A stretch of 64,000 nucleotides of DNA from Sulfuritalea sp. (GCA_016712985.1 JADJQA010000013.1:62001-126000); one strand, 5' to 3'. Positions 27,362 to 38,162 are shown, numbered from the stretch's first letter. Notes: generated by a model from the sequence alone, not told the origin. A program made the numbers and translations.

Positions 27362-28134
27362 TGGGGATTCGCGTCGTCATCCCGGCACGCTATGCCTCGA
27401 CGCGGCTGCCGGGGAAGCCCCTGGCGGACATCGCCGGCAAGCCGATGATCGTGCGCGTGGCGGCGGCGGCGCGCCGCGCACAGACCGACGGCGTCTGGGT
27501 GGCCGCAGATGACGAGCGGATCGTCGCTGCGGTCCGGCAGTATGGCTTCGAGGCAGTAATGACGCGTCTGGATCATGCCAGCGGTACGGACCGGATCGCC
27601 GAGGTGGCCGAACGGTTGCAGTGGGATGATGCCGATATCGTGGTCAATGTTCAGGGTGATGAACCGCTACTTGAACCATCACTCGTCGAGGCTGTGGCCG
27701 ACGCCTTGCGTGCCAATCCCGATGCGGCGATGGCGACTGCGGCCCACCGCCTGACCACGGCCGACGATTTCTTCAACACCAATGTGGTGAAGGTGGTGTG
27801 CGACTCGCGTGGTCGCGCTCTTTACTTCAGTCGTGCGCCCATTCCCTGGGATCGGGACCGGTTTGCGGACACGCGCGACGTGCTTCCGGCCGATCTTCCG
27901 ACTCAGCGCCACATTGGACTGTATGCCTATCGCGTCTTTTTTCTGCGCCGCTTCAGGCAACTGGCGGTCTCTCCCCTGGAACGTTGCGAGTCGTTGGAGC
28001 AGTTGCGCGCGCTCTGGCACGGTTATCCGATCCAGGTGGTCAGCGTCGATCACGCGCCGGCCTCCGGAGTCGATACGCTGGAAGACCTCGAGCGCGTTCG
28101 CCGCTTGTTTGACCTCGGCAAGGATTCAGAGTAG
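27361..28134 (+). CDS. kdsB: 3-deoxy-manno-octulosonate cytidylyltransferase
   Basis: 257 residues, normal for KdsB, which makes CMP-Kdo from CTP and Kdo for lipopolysaccharide and releases PPi. The start VVIPARYASTRLPGKPLADIAG is the nucleotide-binding motif; VNVQGDEPLLEP, RHIGLYAYRVFFLRRF and the C-terminal GVDTLEDLERV are all in place. The ATG overlaps the ycaR stop. PPi release here joins the many PPi-linked reactions around this window. Confidence 0.96.
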   Translation: MGIRVVIPARYASTRLPGKPLADIAGKPMIVRVAAAARRAQTDGVWVAADDERIVAAVRQYGFEAVMTRLDHASGTDRIAEVAERLQWDDADIVVNVQGDEPLLEPSLVEAVADALRANPDAAMATAAHRLTTADDFFNTNVVKVVCDSRGRALYFSRAPIPWDRDRFADTRDVLPADLPTQRHIGLYAYRVFFLRRFRQLAVSPLERCESLEQLRALWHGYPIQVVSVDHAPASGVDTLEDLERVRRLFDLGKDSE

Positions 28135-28195
28135 GTTTTGCCTTCGAAAATTAATTGAAAATATGCAATGCAGACAGTATTCAAAAGGGGTGGAA

Positions 28196-28849
28196 ATGAA
28201 GTTGATCCTGTTGGGTGGGCCGGGCGCCGGCAAGGGTACGCAAGCGGCGTTCATTACAGAGAAATTCGGTATTCCGCAGATCTCAACGGGCGACATGCTA
28301 CGGACGGCGGTGAAGGCCGGTACGACTATGGGGCTGGCGGCAAAACAGGTCATGGACGCGGGCGGCCTGGTGTCCGACGACATCATCCTCGGCCTTGTCG
28401 CCGAGCGCCTGAAGCAGCCTGATTGCGCCAAGGGTTTCCTGTTCGACGGATTTCCACGCACGCTTCCGCAGGCTGAAGCCCTGCGCGCGCAGGGCATCGA
28501 ACTCGATTACGTGCTCGAGATCGACGTCAGCGACGAGGAAATCATCAGACGCATGAGCGGTCGTCGCGTACACCCCGGCTCCGGGCGCACTTATCACCTT
28601 GTGTTCAATCCGCCCAAGGTCGCGGGCCGGGACGATCTCACCGGAGAACCGCTGATTCAGCGCGACGATGACAAGGAAGAAACGGTCAGGAAACGTCTCT
28701 CCGTGTATCACAGCCAGACCAAGCCGCTCATCGACTACTATGCCAAGTGGTCTGCCACCGGAGCCAAGGGCGCGCCCAGGCACCGCAAGGTTTCCGGGGT
28801 CGGCTCGCTCGATGAGATCAAGACGGCTGTGTTTTCCGCACTGAGTTGA
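28196..28849 (+). CDS. adk: Adenylate kinase
   Basis: 217 residues. The P-loop GGPGAGKGTQ is at 7-16 and the AMP-binding DMLRTAV follows; the long LID domain (about residues 123-165, GRRVHPGSGRTYHLVFNPP) is present, as in proteobacterial adenylate kinases. It interconverts ATP, AMP and ADP. An AGGGGTGG ribosome site lies before the ATG at 28196. The phosphofructokinase gene converges with it. Confidence 0.96.
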   Translation: MKLILLGGPGAGKGTQAAFITEKFGIPQISTGDMLRTAVKAGTTMGLAAKQVMDAGGLVSDDIILGLVAERLKQPDCAKGFLFDGFPRTLPQAEALRAQGIELDYVLEIDVSDEEIIRRMSGRRVHPGSGRTYHLVFNPPKVAGRDDLTGEPLIQRDDDKEETVRKRLSVYHSQTKPLIDYYAKWSATGAKGAPRHRKVSGVGSLDEIKTAVFSALS

Positions 28850-28943
28850 TTGGTTTCAAATCGGCAGGGATATGGGCATCTGCTTCGGCGATTGATCAGC
28901 GCGTCGCCTCGGCTGCGGGACGCCCGTGTCGGAACAGCGCCGT

Positions 28944-30162
28944 TTATCCGGTGGGGTTAAGGATTCTGGCGACCGGGTTGAGCCGCAAGCGTCCGGCGTC
29001 CGGCATTCCAGAACCCAGTAGCGGACTCAGGTATTGGCGAAACGCGTCCGTGACCCCGAAGCCGGCAGCAATGAACTCGTCTTCCATGACGCGCGTTTTC
29101 CCCGCTACGGTCTCCAGTGGCAGCAACTGGTAATCCACCGCGTAGGAACCCGTGCGCTTGATGGCCACGGAGCCATCCCGGTCTCCCCGCAGCGCGTATT
29201 GAACGGCTTTTTCCCCGACCTCGCGGGCTTCGCGTTGGTCGACGTCCGAGACGCAGCCAATGAATGAGCGCTGCAGATAGCCAAACGTGTCGCCCCGCAC
29301 CCGCTGGATGCCAAGCTTGCTCTTGATTTCGTCGCATAACAGGTCTGCCAGCGCGCCCGTACCCGAAAGTTGCACGTTGCCATGGGCATCGTGTTCGACC
29401 TGCTTGGAAAGCTGCGTAATGATGGGCGTGCCTTGACTGTCATGGATGCCTTCCGATACCGCAATCACGCAGCGACCATATTTGTCGTAAGTTGCCTTGA
29501 CCTCGGCCAGGAAGCTGTTGAGGCTGAAGGTGCGCTCGGGGAGGCAGATCAGGTGCGGGCCGTCGTCGGGAAACTTCCTGCCCAGCGCGGACGCTGCGGT
29601 CAGGAAGCCGGCATGGCGCCCCATGACCACGCCAAAGGTGAACGCCGCGCAGCGCCGCGTTGTCCAGGTTTGCCCCCATGAATGCTTGCGCGACAAAGCG
29701 TGCGGCGGAGGGAAATCCAGGCGTATGGTCGTTGCCGACCAGATCGTTGTCGATTGTCTTGGGAACATGCATGCAGCGCAGCGGGTAAGCATTCTTGCGT
29801 GCTTCTTCGCTGACAATCCTCACCGTATCGGAGGAATCGTTGCCGCCGATGTAGAAGAAGTAGCCGATACCATGCGCCTTGAGAACCTTGAGAATTTCCT
29901 GGCAGTATTTCAGGTCCGGTTTCTCGCGGGTTGAGCCGAGCGCCGACGAGGGCGTGTTGGCGACCATCTCGATGCTGTGGCTGGTTTCCTGCGTCAGATC
30001 GACGAAATCCTCCCGGATGATCCCGCTGACGCCGTGACGCGCCCCATAGACGAGTTCGATGCCACGGAACTTGCGGGCCTCCAGTGCCACGCCGGCCATT
30101 GATTGATTGATGACAGCGGTAGGCCCGCCTCCCTGAGCGACTAGAACCTTCCCCTGCGACAT
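28944..30162 (-). CDS. 6-phosphofructokinase, PPi-dependent type, copy 1 (one frameshift)
   Basis: About 405 residues after correction. Features that separate PPi-linked from ATP-linked enzymes are visible: YIGGNDSSDT in place of the GGDGS loop, and the PKTIDNDLVGND motif. The N-terminal GGGPTAVINQSMAG binds phosphate. The frame changes at about 29640-29655 in the segment NLDNAAL..FTFGVVMGRHAG, and the C-terminus reads on to a TAA-type stop near 28944. It makes fructose 1,6-bisphosphate from fructose 6-phosphate using PPi, reversibly. A second, different PPi-type enzyme is divergent from it across 317 bases. Confidence 0.85.
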
Positions 30163-30479
30163 GATTTGGCTTTTCCTTGTTTGATCGGATTGGTTTGACG
30201 ATCGTGGATCGGGGCGAATGCGTTGCCGGCAGCAACCCTGACCGATATCGGCGCTCTGCCGGAGGAATTGTAACCACTTGGATCAGCACCCCAGCTGCGG
30301 GACGTGATCCGGCGCCGCGCTTGGGCGCCAGATTCCCGGACGGCAGGAAAGCCTCCCGCGAATTTTTGATGTTGTTCCATGGCAGAATCGCCGTTACCAT
30401 TCGGCGGTTGTCCCGGCTGCGGACTTGCCTTGCCTGTTTGCCGTTCTACCTTTCCTTCAACTTCGCGAGATAAATCAAA
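30163..30479. other. Divergent promoter region between two phosphofructokinases
   Basis: A 317-base stretch with no convincing gene that must hold both promoters. No repeat, riboswitch or operator pattern stands out. The sequence before the copy-2 ATG is A-rich (GATAAATCAAA). Confidence 0.4.
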
Positions 30480-31707
<1,228 letters not shown>

Positions 31708-32008
31708 GACGGATCGTAACAAGGCCGGGGTGCGGCATCCCGGCCTTGTCTGGAAGAACGCAAAGCTTGGGAAGTTCAATGGCACTTTTGACGCCACGTT
31801 CGTTGTGACAGCCTCAGTGACTTCGCAATTCCCGGCCAAGAATCCTGCTGGCCGTCCAGGCGAGCCGGAATGGCATTCGTGTGCAGGCACCGCATTAGCG
31901 TTGCTGTGGCTAGAACGGATGCGACAAAAGGCACCGAGTTTGTGGCTACGCAGCACGGATGGCGTGATAAAATTGAACGTCAAAATTGTCAATTCTCAGG
32001 GGGTTTTT
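31708..32008. other. Upstream region of hppA1
   Basis: A 301-base non-coding stretch. GTGATAAAATTGAACGTCAAAATTGTC near 31961-31988 is AT-rich and contains the near-repeats CGTCAAAATT and TTGTCAATT close to the ribosome site CAGGGGG at 31997-32003. A GCCGGGGTGCGGCATCCCGGC hairpin lies near 31722-31743, which is a plausible end of the upstream transcript. Confidence 0.45.
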
Positions 32009-34114
32009 ATGTCAGCAGGACTGATGTTTGCGCTGATCTGCGCGGTGGCGGCAATCGCTTACGGCTGGATCATGAGCCAGTGGATTCTGGCGCAACCGGC
32101 GGGCAACGACCGCATGAAGGAAATTGCGGCGGCCATTCAGGAAGGCGCCCAAGCCTATCTGAACCGTCAATACACTACGATCGGCATCGTCGGTGCGGTG
32201 CTCGCCGTGGCCATCTGGATATTCCTCGGGAAGCTTTCGGCCATAGGTTTCGTCATCGGCGCCGTGCTATCCGGTGCTGCGGGTTACATCGGCATGAATG
32301 TTTCGGTGCGTGCCAACGTGCGCACGGCCGAAGCGGCGCGAGTCGGACTGAATGAGGCGCTGAATGTCGCCTTCAAGGGCGGCGCGATTACCGGCATGCT
32401 GGTGGTTGGTCTTGGTCTGCTCGGAGTTGCGGGTTACTACGCAGCGCTGAAATGGGGCCTCGGCCCAGACGCCAAGATCGAAGACATCATTCACCCGCTG
32501 GTCGGCCTTGGTTTTGGGTCGTCCCTGATCTCGATCTTCGCGCGTTTGGGCGGCGGCATCTTTACCAAGGGCGCTGATGTAGGCGCCGACCTGGTAGGCA
32601 AGGTGGAAGCCGGTATTCCCGAGGATGACCTGCGCAACCCGGCAGTGATCGCCGACAACGTCGGTGACAACGTCGGTGACTGTGCCGGCATGGCGGCCGA
32701 CTTGTTCGAGACGTACGCCGTAACTACTGTCGCGACCATGCTGCTGGGCGCGCTATTGTTCAAGGTAAATCCCGTCTTCGCCGAGCAGGCCGTCATCTAT
32801 CCGCTGGCACTGGGTGGCTTCTCGATCATCGCCTCGATCATCGGCGTGATGTTCGTCAAGGCTTCGCCGGGCGGCAAGATCATGAACGCCCTCTACCGCG
32901 GGCTGATCGTTGCCGGGGTGCTGGCGCTGGTGGCCTTCTATTTCATGACGGGGAAACTGATCGACGATCACTTGCTCGATAGCATCCTGAACATCAGCGG
33001 CGGTTCGCAGTTGCGCCTCTACGGTGCGACGGTTATCGGACTGGTGCTGACTGGGTTGATGGTCTATATCACCGAGTACTACACTGGTACCGAGTTCAAG
33101 CCGGTACAGCACGTGGCGCAGGCTTCCACTACGGGCCATGGCACCAACATCATCGCTGGCCTCGGCGTATCGATGAAGGCTACTGCGTGGCCCGTGCTTT
33201 CCGTCTGTGTTGCGATCTGGGCTTCATATGCCTTGGGCGGTTTGTATGGCATCGCGATCGCAGCCACCTCGATGTTGTCCATGGCCGGCATTATTGTCGC
33301 GCTCGATGCGTACGGCCCGATCACCGACAACGCCGGCGGCATCGCCGAAATGGCTGAGATGCCGGATTCCGTGCGCGGCATTACCGATCCGCTCGACGCC
33401 GTGGGCAACACCACCAAAGCCGTGACCAAAGGCTATGCCATCGGTTCCGCCGGCCTGGCCGCGCTGGTGCTGTTCGCCGACTTCACCCATGGTCTGGAGT
33501 CCCTCAAGCCGGGTATCAAGTTCGCCTTCGATCTGTCCGATCCTGCGGTCATCATCGGCCTCTTCGTCGGCGGCATGGTGCCTTACCTGTTTGCCGCGAT
33601 GGGCATGGAAGCAGTGGGTCGTGCGGCCGGCTCCGTGGTGGTCGAAGTGCGCCGTCAGTTCAAGGAGATCAAGGGCATCATGGAAGGCACGGCCAAGCCG
33701 GAATACGGCACCTGTGTCGACATGCTGACCAAGGCCGCCATCAAGGAAATGATGATCCCGTCACTGCTGCCGGTACTGGTTCCGCTCGTTGTCGCCGTCG
33801 TCATGAATTTCCTCATGCCCCAGATGAACGGGGTCGGAGCTGGCGTTCGCGCCCTGGGTGGCGTGCTGATGGGCACCATCGTGACCGGTCTCTTCGTCGC
33901 CATCTCTATGACCACCGGCGGCGGCTGCTGGGACAACGCCAAGAAGTACATCGAAGACGGTCACTACGGTGGCAAGGGCTCCGAAGCGCACAAGGCGTCT
34001 GTCACCGGCGACACTGTGGGCGACCCGTACAAGGATACGGCTGGCCCCGCCGTCAATCCGTTGATCAAGATCATCAACATCGTGGCCTTGATGATCCTGC
34101 CCCTGGTGGTCTGA
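32009..34114 (+). CDS. hppA: Membrane-bound pyrophosphatase, K+-independent H+-pump type (copy 1)
   Basis: 701 residues with about sixteen hydrophobic helices. It hydrolyses PPi and pumps H+ (or Na+) across the inner membrane. The substrate site is seen in KGADVGADLVGKVEAG near 190-205, followed by IADNVGDNVGDCAGMAADLFETY and DNAGGIAEMAEMP and a C-terminal GDTVGDPYKDTAGPA. The GNTTKA motif has lysine where K+-dependent enzymes have alanine, so it should be K+-independent. The ATG at 32009 has CAGGGGG five bases upstream; an in-frame reading further upstream is non-coding. It is followed by a strong terminator and a convergent gene of an unknown family. Confidence 0.95.
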   Translation: MSAGLMFALICAVAAIAYGWIMSQWILAQPAGNDRMKEIAAAIQEGAQAYLNRQYTTIGIVGAVLAVAIWIFLGKLSAIGFVIGAVLSGAAGYIGMNVSVRANVRTAEAARVGLNEALNVAFKGGAITGMLVVGLGLLGVAGYYAALKWGLGPDAKIEDIIHPLVGLGFGSSLISIFARLGGGIFTKGADVGADLVGKVEAGIPEDDLRNPAVIADNVGDNVGDCAGMAADLFETYAVTTVATMLLGALLFKVNPVFAEQAVIYPLALGGFSIIASIIGVMFVKASPGGKIMNALYRGLIVAGVLALVAFYFMTGKLIDDHLLDSILNISGGSQLRLYGATVIGLVLTGLMVYITEYYTGTEFKPVQHVAQASTTGHGTNIIAGLGVSMKATAWPVLSVCVAIWASYALGGLYGIAIAATSMLSMAGIIVALDAYGPITDNAGGIAEMAEMPDSVRGITDPLDAVGNTTKAVTKGYAIGSAGLAALVLFADFTHGLESLKPGIKFAFDLSDPAVIIGLFVGGMVPYLFAAMGMEAVGRAAGSVVVEVRRQFKEIKGIMEGTAKPEYGTCVDMLTKAAIKEMMIPSLLPVLVPLVVAVVMNFLMPQMNGVGAGVRALGGVLMGTIVTGLFVAISMTTGGGCWDNAKKYIEDGHYGGKGSEAHKASVTGDTVGDPYKDTAGPAVNPLIKIINIVALMILPLVV

Positions 34115-34136
34115 TTTCTTGGCGAGTAGTTGATCG

Positions 34137-34170
34137 AACAAACGGGCAGCCCGCGGGCTGCCCGTTTGTT
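34137..34170. terminator. Long perfect hairpin terminator after hppA1
   Basis: AACAAACGGGCAGCCCG and CGGGCTGCCCGTTTGTT form a 17-base perfect stem with a T-rich tail (TTTGTTTT). It can act in both directions, as the gene on the other side also ends nearby. Confidence 0.88.
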
Positions 34171-34491
34171 TTGGTGTTGGCCTGGTCTGGCATGGATGGC
34201 GAATCTATGTCGCATGGCGATGTGACGAGCTGCCATGGCGCGGCTTGGGGGCAAAGCGTCACGCGCGAGCTTATTTGGTTCGTCCGATCAGTGACGCCGG
34301 ATGATCGCATCTGCTCCACCTGCAACCCAAGCATGTCGTGGCCTCTATCCATGGCTAGGCATGTCATGTCATGGAGCAGGAATTTGGGGAAGATTCTCCG
34401 GCACCAATCCCCGATTTACCCAGCCGACAAAGCCGTTGTATTGGCAATGCGCCGGGCCGGGCGCCCAACAGAGGGCGTGTCTAACTGCTTC
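34171..34491. other. Intergenic region between hppA1 and the convergent unknown gene
   Basis: A 321-base stretch without a convincing gene. GCATGTCATGTCATG near 34359-34373 is a short tandem repeat of GTCAT. Nothing else is recognisable. Confidence 0.35.
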
Positions 34492-35265
34492 TCAGGCGAC
34501 AGAGTTTGCATTGCGCCACCACGTCGAGTGGTTCTTGCGCAGTTCCTCATGTGACGGCATGCCGTAAAACGCCAGGTCGTTGCCGTTGCCGACGTAGAAG
34601 CCACCCTTGACCATGCGGTAGGGAAACTCGAGCGAGTGCACGCGGTGCACCAGCTTGCTGGTCTTGGTTTTAGGCTGAATTTCGATCAGCGCTTCACGCA
34701 GATGGTGCATCAACGGGTAGGGCAGGTCGTTGACGGACCCTGTTTCGGGGTTGGTCGCCAGTTCCCCGAGGCCGAGTTCGACGAAGCACAGTGCCGGGAA
34801 ATGAATGAATTTGGAAGCCGCGACCGTCACGCTGTTGTGGTAGTGATCGACTGCGCCGAGCGAGCTTACGATCAAGCTGTTCACCGGCGTCAGGTCCTGA
34901 TACAGATGCAGGTTGTGCTCCTCCTTCTTCACGAGTTCCTTGCGATCGAGCGCGAGAATCTGACCGTAGGCCGTGCTCAGATACAATTTGCCGATGACTT
35001 TCACCGGAACGTGCTCCAGCACTCGATAGACCGAAACATAGACGGAGTTCTTCGGTGTGCCGTCAGCATGCGGAATGCATCGCGCGACGGCTTCGTCAAT
35101 GTAGAACGCATCGCTACGGAAGGTCGGGTCGAGTTCAAAGAACATCGCCTGACCCTTGGATTTGTACTGATGCCCGGTAGCGTAATACTGCCCAAACTCT
35201 TCCGGGGGAAGCATGGATGCGATCAATGCTTCGGGAAGCAACGACAGGTACAGATGGACGGTCAT
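34492..35265 (-). CDS. Uncharacterised protein, mPPase-associated paralogue 1
   Basis: 257 residues of no family I recognise. There is no signal peptide, membrane helix or cysteine motif, so it is likely soluble and cytoplasmic. A paralogue of 254 residues lies at 54382-55146: 42 of the first 50 residues are identical, and both share the motifs LPPEEFGQYYATGH, YQDLTPVNSLIVS and LVHRVHSLEFPYRMVKGGFYVG. Each copy is next to a membrane pyrophosphatase gene: this one converges with hppA1, and the other follows hppA2 on the same strand. A role in PPi metabolism or pump regulation is plausible (inference). The ATG is preceded by AGAAAGAA. Confidence 0.8.
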   Translation of the reverse strand: MTVHLYLSLLPEALIASMLPPEEFGQYYATGHQYKSKGQAMFFELDPTFRSDAFYIDEAVARCIPHADGTPKNSVYVSVYRVLEHVPVKVIGKLYLSTAYGQILALDRKELVKKEEHNLHLYQDLTPVNSLIVSSLGAVDHYHNSVTVAASKFIHFPALCFVELGLGELATNPETGSVNDLPYPLMHHLREALIEIQPKTKTSKLVHRVHSLEFPYRMVKGGFYVGNGNDLAFYGMPSHEELRKNHSTWWRNANSVA

Positions 35266-35593
35266 GATAAATGGTTCTTTCTGATTGAAGTTGAAAATCG
35301 CCTGAGTCGATCTGGGACGCTTACGAACTGCTAAGACACCCGCGTCGGCATTCCTTGGTCAATACATGGTGTCAGATTATACAGAACCGCGAGTACATGC
35401 CACTGCACTGAATTCTGAATTCTGCCCGTCTGTTTGTCGCACCGGGGCGACTTGCCGGTGCTGAATGAGCGTTCCGTCTGACTGGCCTTTGCCACGCGTT
35501 CGTCGCATGCGGTGCGCCGCCGCGGTTCAAGCAGTTGGATCAAGGAGCATACTTGGCCGACACTCGCGGCGAAGAAGCGCCTTTGGCGGCCAA
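35266..35593. other. Upstream region of the unknown gene and downstream of murJ
   Basis: A 328-base stretch without a gene. On the minus strand, TGTATAATCTG at about 35374-35384 is a good -10 sequence some 110 bases before the start of the unknown gene, but the -35 is weak. No operator is recognised. Confidence 0.4.
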
Positions 35594-37129
35594 TCAGGCT
35601 GCCTTGCGGCGGAAATCGCGTACCCGGAAGCCCAGCAGCCACAGGGTGGCGAAGTAGCTGACCATTCCGCCGAGCACCACGCCCGAGAGTCGCAGGATGC
35701 GCTGGACGCCGTTCATCTCCAACCACGCTGCGTCCTTGTCAGTCGCAAGCCACAGCACGCCGCCCAGCACGACCAGTGCGGCAAGAAGCTTGAGGATGAA
35801 CACGCCCCAGCCAGGTTGAGGCTGGTAAGCGCCGCGTTGCCGCAATCCGCGCCAGAGCAGTCCCGCGTTCAGGCAGGAGGCCAGGCCGATGGACAGGGCC
35901 AGTCCCGCATGCTTGAGCCAGCCAATGAAGGCCATGTTCATGACTTGGGTCAGCGCCAGCGTGATCAGGGCGATCTTCACCGGCGTACGAATGTCCTGGC
36001 GGGCGTAAAAGCCGGGCGCCAGCACCTTGACAAGAATAAGGCCGGTCAGGCCTATCGAATAGGCGACCAACGCTTCGCGGGTACGCAGCACATCGGTGAC
36101 CGCAAACGCACCGTACTGGAACAGGGTCGACAGCAGCGGTATGGCCAGCATCGCCAGCGCCAGCGATGCCGGCAGGGTCAGCATCAGGGTCAGGCGCAGG
36201 CCCCAGTCCAGCAAGGCCGAGAAGTCCTCTGCTTTGCCAGTGGCATGGGACTTCGCGAGGCTCGGCAGCAGAATCGTACCGAGCGCCGCTCCCAGCAATC
36301 CGGCGGGGAACTCCATCAGCCGATCTGCATAGTACAGCCATGAGACGCTGCCGCTCTCGAGGAACGAGGCGAAGATCGTGTTTATCAACAGGCTGATCTG
36401 CGACACCGAAACACCGAGTACTGCGGGTGCCATGAGTTTGAGGATGCGTCGCACGCCTTCATCGCGCCAGTCCGGGTCAAAGCGGGGCAGCATGCCGATC
36501 CTGGCCAGGGCCGGAAGCTGGATTCCCAGTTGCAGCGCACCGCCGATGAATACGGCCCACGCCAGCGCCAGTATCGGCGGGTCAAACCAGGGTGCGGCGA
36601 ACAGCGCCATGCCGATAAAGGACAGGTTGAGCAGGACCGGCGTGAAGGCGGGCAGGGCAAACCGGCTCCAGGTATTCAGGATGCCGGCGGCCAGTGCCAC
36701 CAGCGACATGAACAGAATGTAGGGAAAGGTTATCCGCGTGAGTTCGACGGTGAGCTGGAATTTCTCGGCATCGGCGCTGAAACCCGGAGCCGTAACGGCG
36801 ATCAGCACGGGCGCGGCGGCCATGCCGAGCGCGCTGACGACGATCAGTATCAGGAACAGCACGCTGGTGACGCGATCGACCAGGCTTTTGGTCTCGATTG
36901 CGCCGCGGCGATTGCGGTATTCGGCGAGGATCGGAACGAACGCCTGGGAGAACGCTCCTTCGGCAAACAGGCGGCGCAACAGGTTGGGCAGTCGGAAGGC
37001 GACGAAGAAGGCATCCGTCATCAGGCCGGCACCGAAGCTTCTGGCAATGACGAAGTCCCGAGCGAACCCCAGAACTCGGGACAGCAGGGTCATCCCGCTG
37101 ACGGTGGCCAGAACGTGGAGCAGATTCAT
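35594..37129 (-). CDS. murJ: Lipid II flippase MurJ
   Basis: 511 residues with about fourteen membrane helices. It moves lipid II across the inner membrane for peptidoglycan synthesis. The start LLHVLATVSGMTLLSRVLGFARD, followed by FFVAFRLPNLLRRLFAEGAFSQAFVPIL, is the most conserved part of the MurJ/MviN family. It is single-copy and divergent from rpsT, as is common in betaproteobacteria. Confidence 0.96.
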   Translation of the reverse strand: MNLLHVLATVSGMTLLSRVLGFARDFVIARSFGAGLMTDAFFVAFRLPNLLRRLFAEGAFSQAFVPILAEYRNRRGAIETKSLVDRVTSVLFLILIVVSALGMAAAPVLIAVTAPGFSADAEKFQLTVELTRITFPYILFMSLVALAAGILNTWSRFALPAFTPVLLNLSFIGMALFAAPWFDPPILALAWAVFIGGALQLGIQLPALARIGMLPRFDPDWRDEGVRRILKLMAPAVLGVSVSQISLLINTIFASFLESGSVSWLYYADRLMEFPAGLLGAALGTILLPSLAKSHATGKAEDFSALLDWGLRLTLMLTLPASLALAMLAIPLLSTLFQYGAFAVTDVLRTREALVAYSIGLTGLILVKVLAPGFYARQDIRTPVKIALITLALTQVMNMAFIGWLKHAGLALSIGLASCLNAGLLWRGLRQRGAYQPQPGWGVFILKLLAALVVLGGVLWLATDKDAAWLEMNGVQRILRLSGVVLGGMVSYFATLWLLGFRVRDFRRKAA

Positions 37130-37167
37130 GGCAGTATGGTATCCGGGATGTTGCGGATGAAAGGCGC

Positions 37168-37196
37168 TTGCAATGGGCGGAAGACCACCCTATAAT
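37168..37196 (+). promoter_or_regulatory. Sigma-70-type promoter of rpsT
   Basis: TTGCAA (37168-37173), a 17-base spacer, then a perfect TATAAT (37191-37196). It lies 33 bases before the rpsT ATG. Confidence 0.82.
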
Positions 37197-37229
37197 CGCC
37201 CCCTTTCCCAAGATCCACCGGATATCGAC

Positions 37230-37490
37230 ATGGCCAATTCAGTCCAGGCTCGCAAGCGCGCTCGTCAAGCAACTGAGCAGCGTGCTCACAATATGGGACA
37301 GCGTTCCACCTTGCGTACCGCGATCAAGAAGGTGCGCAAGGCCATCGACGCTGGCGACAAGGGCGCTGCTCAGGCGGTGTTCAGGAGTCGCAGAGCGTAA
37401 TCGACTCGATCGCGGACAAGAACATCGTGCACCAAGAACCTCGCGGCACGCCAGAAGAGCCGCCTCTCGGCCGCAATCAAGGCGCTCTAG
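37230..37490 (+). CDS. rpsT: 30S ribosomal protein S20 (two compensating frameshifts)
   Basis: About 86 residues if two errors are fixed: one C missing after 37382 (TTCAG for TTCCAG) and one C extra at 37432-37433 (CACCAAG for CACAAG). The corrected sequence reads as S20 throughout: MANSVQARKRARQ, then STLRTAIKKVRKAI, and a C-terminus KNLAARQKSRLSAAIKAL. As printed, it stops after residue 56. S20 binds 16S rRNA early in 30S assembly. Two indels of opposite sign in a small conserved gene are best explained by sequencing error. Confidence 0.92.
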
Positions 37491-37554
37491 TCCGCTCCAC
37501 GCCAAGCGCTGCAAGCAGGCGGCGTTATTCGTCATGCACATCAAGCAGGCTGTC

Positions 37555-37572
37555 GCCCGAGACGGGCTTTTT
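37555..37572 (+). terminator. Possible terminator of rpsT
   Basis: GCCCG AGA CGGGC followed by TTTTT. The stem has only 5 bases but is G/C only and is well placed 65 bases after the stop. Confidence 0.6.
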
Positions 37573-37693
37573 GCGTTGGCATGACCCCTAGGCCGCTTGG
37601 GTATCTGCACTCCAACTCCGTTTTCCATGGTTCCGCCGAGTCGATCATTGGCATAATGTCTTATAAAAAGTCTCGCTAAATTAAACAAATAGG

Positions 37694-37722
37694 TTGAGTT
37701 TGCCGAAATCACTGCATATAAT
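37694..37722 (+). promoter_or_regulatory. Sigma-70-type promoter of the 73-residue gene
   Basis: TTGAGT (37694-37699), a 17-base spacer, then a perfect TATAAT (37717-37722). It lies 32 bases before the start of the next gene and is AT-rich upstream. Confidence 0.75.
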
Positions 37723-37753
37723 CGCCAGACTCCATTGAAGTGAAAGGGGTTTT

Positions 37754-37975
37754 ATGCAATCCCATCAGTTCATGAAATATGCGTTTCGTATTCGGACGCG
37801 TCTTGGCGTGATTGTGGACAATTTGATGATCCATGGCAGCGACGAGCACGATGCTCAGCGCAAGTTGCGGCAGGTCTACCACGGTTGCAAGATAATCGAA
37901 TGTGTCTGCCATCGAGGTGGCGTTCGCGTACCGGTGGCCAGCTTCGGGGAAGCCTCAAACCTCATTGGCCGCTGA
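37754..37975 (+). CDS. Small uncharacterised protein (73 residues)
   Basis: 73 residues with basic and histidine content: MQSHQFMKYAFRIRTRLGVIV, then the central SDEHDAQRKLRQVYHGCKIIECVCH and a Gly/Val-rich tail. There are three cysteines in a C-X5-C-X1-C cluster (CKIIECVC region). No signal peptide or helix. An AAAGGGG ribosome site and a strong upstream promoter argue for real expression. I do not recognise the family. It is upstream of argD in the same direction, with 187 bases between. Confidence 0.65.
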   Translation: MQSHQFMKYAFRIRTRLGVIVDNLMIHGSDEHDAQRKLRQVYHGCKIIECVCHRGGVRVPVASFGEASNLIGR

Positions 37976-38162
37976 GGTTTCGTCCCTGTACAGAGGCCTG
38001 TTTTTGACTTAGTATGGAATCGCTCTGGCGGCGGTGGTCGTTGCGCTTGACGCCGACAAGCGCTGCGCTTGGCCTTCGCTGAAGCCATGTTTGCAAGCAC
38101 GGCGGCCGTTGCTCTTCGGCCGCCGTATGTTTTTCCGGGTGGAGCTTTTCGCGGAGCGCGTC

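Noticed and set aside
34359..34373. Short tandem repeat GTCAT in the hppA1 downstream region
   Set aside because: Only about three units; too short to be meaningful.
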